Shown: positions 60,782 through 64,000 of the stretch, in pieces
Layout: every line of letters begins with the position of its first letter
Numbering within the stretch: the stretch's first letter is position 1
Source: JAXLVB01 sp046329195
GTDB lineage: Bacteria; Bacteroidota; Bacteroidia; Cytophagales; Spirosomataceae
Length of the DNA stretch: 64,000 nucleotides
Reading direction: 5' to 3'
Assembly: GCA_046329195.1 (NCBI GenBank)
Contig: JAXLVB010000002.1
Coordinates: 496,001-560,000 of the forward strand
Made by a program: the position numbers and the translations under genes
The notes under the pieces: generated by a model
What the model was told of the DNA's origin: nothing
Database searches by the model: none
Seen by the model: the letters and a program-made list of their open reading frames with translations, nothing else

Positions 60782-60865
60782 TTAGATTTTTTCGAACCAA
60801 TCAATGGATTTAAACAGCAGGCCAAAACCTGCTAAGCCAATCAGAAGTAAGATGAGGGTCATCAT
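60782..60865 (-). CDS. Second small membrane peptide at the head of the kdp operon (27 aa)
   Basis: The 27-codon frame (start 60865, or the next ATG at 60862) reads MMTLILLLIGLAGFGLLFKS then IDWFEKI. It is a single hydrophobic helix with a short charged, aromatic tail, 5 bp before kdpF. The tail form xFKxIDWFEKI is one I associate with short frames at the start of kdp loci in Bacteroidota, from memory and unchecked. It could be a further accessory subunit of the pump. Confidence 0.6.
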   Translation of the reverse strand: MMTLILLLIGLAGFGLLFKSIDWFEKI

Positions 60866-60994
60866 GGGTATTATAGTTGATGTACGACTACATCATGCCA
60901 AACTCTGCGCCAAAGGGAGAGGAGTGTGTAGGGGTTGGAAGGTAAAAGGTTAAAGGTGAGGAGGTTATGGTGTTGATTTTTTATGGATGGGGTA

Positions 60995-61045
60995 GAAAAA
61001 GAAAAACCAACCTTTCCAAAATGGAAGGGTTGGTTTTTCTTTTTG
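60995..61045 (-). terminator. Terminator of the beta-lactamase-fold gene
   Basis: GAAAAACCAACC and TCCA on one side pair with TGGA and GGTTGGTTTTTC on the other, giving a long stem with T runs on both strands. It lies 36 bp past the stop at 61081. Confidence 0.8.
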
Positions 61046-61080
61046 AAAGGGTGTATCGTTCTAAGAAGAACTTATATCTC

Positions 61081-62229
61081 TCAAAAAAGGAATAATTTCT
61101 TTACAATTTTACGCCTCATGGTCAAGTATTCATGTTTGATAGTTGGATTTGTTTGTCTGATTCCTGTATTACAAAAGATACCCACGGTCATTTTTTGCTT
61201 AGGAAAATAAAACAGGTCAGTGGTGGTGCCGATGCCCCTTCCCGAATGACCCAACAGGAATTTGTAGGGAAAGCTTTTGTCAGCCATTAGTCCTAATCCA
61301 TAATCTGGTTTTTTGTTGTTATTCCAAGTCATCATTTGGGTAAGAAATTCGTTATTCAGGATTTTGCCATTCATTAAATCTTCCAAAAAATGGGCGGCTT
61401 CGTTAATTGGAGCATAAATGCCATCATCGCCGATAAACCAATTGGTTGTTTCAATGGTCTGTTTAGTTAGGTTTTCAGGCTTTCCATCTTGATTTATATC
61501 ACCATAGTGCTCACTAAGATGAGTAGGGGGTACTTCTCGGTAATAAGTGTTTTGGTAACCATGGGTAGTAATTAGTTTTCGGATATACGCAGTATGTCCT
61601 TCCATAACGATAGCATCAATAATCATGGCAAGGAGCATAAAGTTTGTACTACTATAGGCAAAGGTTGTTCCAGGAAGTGCTTCGGCCGGGCGATTAAACA
61701 CATATCTTTTCAAGACATTAAGGTGGCTAAGCGTATCGAGTCTTAATTGACCCGATAGGTATAATTCATTTAGGTTAGGATTAGTTTCGTAGTTGAATAA
61801 GCCTGACTGATGAGATAGCAAATGCCTAATAGTGAGTTGCTGTCCATTCGGAAGATTTGAAACAAGAGCCGCAGGTAAGTATTGACTGATGGGGTCGGTT
61901 AGTCGAAGTCGCCCTTCTTGTGCCAAATGAAGAACAGCCACAGCGGTGTATGTTTTTCCAATACTGCCTAACGAAAAGATGGTTTCAGGAGACAACTTTT
62001 TTTTGTTCTCTTGATCTGCAAAGCCTGCCACACCAAGCCATTCTTTTTGGCCTTCTAATTTGATGTAAACGGCTACTCCAACCAAATGCTTTGAAGTGGC
62101 ATTTGTAATAATTCGCTGGATTTTGTTAAGTTTTTTTGCCTGCCCCAACGAATGAATGGTAGCTAAAAGTATCATAAAAAAGGGTAGTACATTAGCGTAT
62201 TTGATGGCTTTTGGTCGCTTGGAGAGCAT
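61081..62229 (-). CDS. Serine hydrolase, class C beta-lactamase / penicillin-binding-like
   Basis: The 382-residue exported protein starts MLSKRPKAIKYANVLPFFM with a hydrophobic segment ending at SLGQA. It has the active-site SxxK in FSLGSIGKTYTAVAVLHLA, the YxN-like YSSTNFMLLAM, and the HSGRG C-terminal motif replacing KTG. This set is that of the beta-lactamase fold (PF00144) used by D-peptidases, esterases and class C enzymes. True beta-lactamase action cannot be judged; most such chromosomal proteins are peptidases or esterases. Confidence 0.88.
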   Translation of the reverse strand: MLSKRPKAIKYANVLPFFMILLATIHSLGQAKKLNKIQRIITNATSKHLVGVAVYIKLEGQKEWLGVAGFADQENKKKLSPETIFSLGSIGKTYTAVAVLHLAQEGRLRLTDPISQYLPAALVSNLPNGQQLTIRHLLSHQSGLFNYETNPNLNELYLSGQLRLDTLSHLNVLKRYVFNRPAEALPGTTFAYSSTNFMLLAMIIDAIVMEGHTAYIRKLITTHGYQNTYYREVPPTHLSEHYGDINQDGKPENLTKQTIETTNWFIGDDGIYAPINEAAHFLEDLMNGKILNNEFLTQMMTWNNNKKPDYGLGLMADKSFPYKFLLGHSGRGIGTTTDLFYFPKQKMTVGIFCNTGIRQTNPTIKHEYLTMRRKIVKKLFLF

Positions 62230-62359
62230 AGTATAAGTGATTTTACTTAGAATAGGATTGAGCGTATATGCTGGTAACTATTTCAAAGACAAACAAGAGC
62301 GTTGTTACCCTTTCATTTTATAAAAAAAACATAGTTTACACTATTAATTACACAATTGC

Positions 62360-62995
62360 TGCAGCGACCCGCTTTGCCGCTCGACCGTAAAAGTAGTCAA
62401 GAATGGACACACTTACTGTGGTGAGCAAAATCATAAATGTCGCAATTGTAAATGGTAATTTGTTGAAAGTCAACCTGTTAAGGGGTGTGGTCAACCGCAA
62501 CTCATGTAAAAACTCCTTGTGGAACGACTCTCCCTGTGAGTTATCTGCCACCTCCTAAAAATGAGTAAGAGATAGCTGACTTACCGCTTGCAGGCTCTCT
62601 GACAAGAGCTGGTCTATGAGTTATCGGTTCGCTGGCCTAGGCAGCGGTGAAGCTGCTGGCTGTGGAAGCCGATGAGCTATGGAGTTTTGTGGGTAACAAA
62701 CACATTCAGCAAAGGGTATGGTTAACTATTGAACGGCGCAGTGGGCTGTTGGTGGGTTTTTATATTGGCGACCGCTCGGCGACATCCGCCGAGTATTTGT
62801 GGTACAGTATTGACCCCGATATATGGTCTAAAGCCTTGTTTTTCAGTGATGATTGAAACACTTAGGACCCAATCATACCGGCTTGTTCGCATACGACGGG
62901 CAAGGCTGATACACCCTCATTGAGCGGTTCAACAACACGCTACAGTAGCGCTTTTGCAAAAAATCCATCCTTATACCCTTTTAGGGTAGTGAGAA
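62360..62995 (+). pseudogene. Decayed IS1-family element (InsA and InsB remnants)
   Basis: The plus strand encodes CSDPLCRSTVKV and GHTYCGEQNHKCRNCKW, an InsA zinc ribbon. It is then broken by a stop where IS1 has Gln (TAA at 62456-62458) and by several more stops. InsB is visible as VEADELWSFVGNKH (62665 on) and, after a frameshift, YTLIERFNNTLQ near 62910, followed by a stop. It cannot make a transposase. No intact ends were found. Between 62996 and 63238 I see no feature. Confidence 0.8.
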
Positions 62996-63238
62996 TGACT
63001 CAACCTATAGGGCTAACTCACGCATCAACGTCTATGCACTTTACCCATGCCGATAACCTCCTAATCGGTTGAAAGTAGGTTGGCAATGGCTCGCCCTGCC
63101 TGCCCTGAACTACCAGTTATTAAAATTTTACTTGGTCTTATGCTATAGCGAGCGGTCAAGCTATTTGGTCAGATTAGCAGGCTTACTGCTGTTGTAAATA
63201 GTAAGAGCCATCATCCAAATATGGCAAAAAATACAATG

Positions 63239-63910
63239 CTACCATTCGCACTCGGCTTGTGTCTCTACATTCCAGAAGATACCGTTTCGGAAATCGCTTG
63301 TGGAAAAGTCAATGATGCGTTGTGCCGATTGCTCTGGCGACAATCGCCCGTTTACATTGCTTTTAGAAATGGTAGTACGTACCCAACCCGGATGTACAGC
63401 CGCTACCTTCAAAGAACCAACCAAGCGATTAGCCAAGATTTTGGTGTACATATTAAGAGCCGCTTTTGACATTCGGTAAGCAACGGAGTCCGTCAATTCG
63501 CAGCGGTCAATGGAACCCATTTTAGAGGAAATGTTGATGATTTTTCCATTTGGCCTAAGGTACTTCACCATCAATTCGGTCAGAAAAGTAGTGCCAGTTA
63601 CATTCACGTCAAAAGTTTGTTGGAACGATACCGCCTCGGGGCGGTCAGTGTCTAAGTCGGGGCCAATGCCAGCGTTATTGATGAGCAGGTCTAAGCCAAT
63701 AGAGCGAGTTATAAAATACTCTTCAAAGGCGTGGATACTACTCAAATTGGACAAATCTAAAGGTAAAACCTCAGCTTGAGGGTGTACTAAGGCTGGGATT
63801 GTGCCTGTCCGGCAGGTACCTATCACGTGGTAGCCTTGTGCTAAGAAAGCTTTGGCTAAGGCAAGGCCAATACCTTTACTCGTACCAGTAATCAATACGG
63901 TTTTGCTCAT
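63239..63910 (-). CDS. Short-chain dehydrogenase/reductase (classical SDR)
   Basis: The 223-residue protein has the classical SDR signature: cofactor motif TVLITGTSKGIGLALAKA (TGxxxGIG), DLLINNAGIGP (NNAG), the catalytic Ser in INISSKMGS and YRMSKAALN (YxxxK). CRTG after strand 2 in place of an Asp suggests NADP(H). It has the small size of the carbonyl-reductase/sniffer-like group. The gene lies 25 bp downstream of the partial kinase gene and may be in one operon with it. Confidence 0.92.
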   Translation of the reverse strand: MSKTVLITGTSKGIGLALAKAFLAQGYHVIGTCRTGTIPALVHPQAEVLPLDLSNLSSIHAFEEYFITRSIGLDLLINNAGIGPDLDTDRPEAVSFQQTFDVNVTGTTFLTELMVKYLRPNGKIINISSKMGSIDRCELTDSVAYRMSKAALNMYTKILANRLVGSLKVAAVHPGWVRTTISKSNVNGRLSPEQSAQRIIDFSTSDFRNGIFWNVETQAECEW

Positions 63911-63935
63911 GGGTGTTTGTGAGGACGTTTACAAG

Positions 63936-64000
63936 TCATACGGGCAAGGTAATGACAAAATGAGAACCTTCTCCCTCTTTGCTATGGACCTCAATACTTC
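63936..64000 (-). CDS. Histidine kinase C-terminal fragment (cut by window edge)
   Basis: The minus-strand frame ends SIEVHSKEGEGSHFVITLPV before its TGA (63936-63938). That is the last strand pair of the HATPase_c domain of a sensor histidine kinase (GEGSxFxIxLPV). Only 21 codons lie in the window; the rest is beyond position 64000. Confidence 0.7.
   Translation of the reverse strand, partial: SIEVHSKEGEGSHFVITLPV

Noticed and set aside
61081..62229. Antibiotic-resistance beta-lactamase
   Set aside because: The fold matches class C enzymes but HSGRG replaces KTG and there is no resistance context; a peptidase or esterase role is more likely.

Overview
The window reads as a chromosomal segment of a Bacteroidota bacterium, most likely order Cytophagales (Spirosomataceae/Cytophagaceae, Runella-like). 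This is inferred from protein style and promoters, not from a 16S gene. The clues are a long alanine/glutamate/lysine-tailed ribosomal protein S16, a DUF2723 membrane protein, a single-chain glycyl-tRNA synthetase, a 2-oxoacid oxidoreductase with a GltD-like subunit, a split KdpD, several TAnnTTTG-type -7 boxes, few Shine-Dalgarno sites, and many SPI/SPII secreted proteins of unknown function. Most of the window is ordinary, densely packed chromosome.

Layout. 1-1179: an IS3-family element cut by the left edge. 1258-2985: a very AT-rich island with a 58-residue double-glycine-leader peptide, a LolA-like periplasmic protein and a small membrane protein. 3000-4577: a long imperfect palindrome, a GNAT acetyltransferase and an orphan InsA-like zinc-ribbon/HTH protein. 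4578-7174: trmD-rimM-rpsP, then the RNase P RNA gene, which carries a roughly 180-nt extra arm. 7375-10371: a Crp-type regulator followed by an envelope protein, an SDR and a membrane protein. 10394-24969: mostly minus-strand metabolic and envelope genes (DUF4403 lipoprotein, large zinc metalloprotease, M42 peptidase, VIT-family transporter, acyl-CoA carboxylase, small enzymes, intradiol dioxygenase).

25218-27496: a lone AT-rich reverse transcriptase of the Abi/defence type, with a 730-bp non-coding region upstream. 27497-41518: DUF2723 protein, peptidases, an MFS transporter, glycyl-tRNA synthetase, a lipoprotein with a 12-base homopolymer, DUF58, aroA and DUF502. 41519-46879: a non-coding region with a candidate small RNA, then a three-gene 2-oxoacid oxidoreductase operon. 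46992-52128: SRPBCC protein, dicarboxylate symporter, small membrane proteins and an ABC-2 exporter.

52244-60865: a complete potassium-uptake (Kdp) operon on the minus strand. Its order is small peptide, kdpF, kdpA, kdpB, kdpC, porin, KdpD N-terminal module, separate histidine kinase; no KdpE is seen. 61081-64000: a class C beta-lactamase-fold hydrolase, a decayed IS1 element, an SDR and the last residues of a histidine kinase cut by the right edge.

The best candidates for something undescribed are the GG-leader peptide cluster (1258-2985) and the solitary reverse transcriptase (25218-26762). Both lie in AT-rich insertions next to palindromic non-coding DNA, and the peptide cluster also adjoins an IS element. 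The enlarged RNase P RNA arm is a third, structural oddity. No tRNA, rRNA or CRISPR array was seen.
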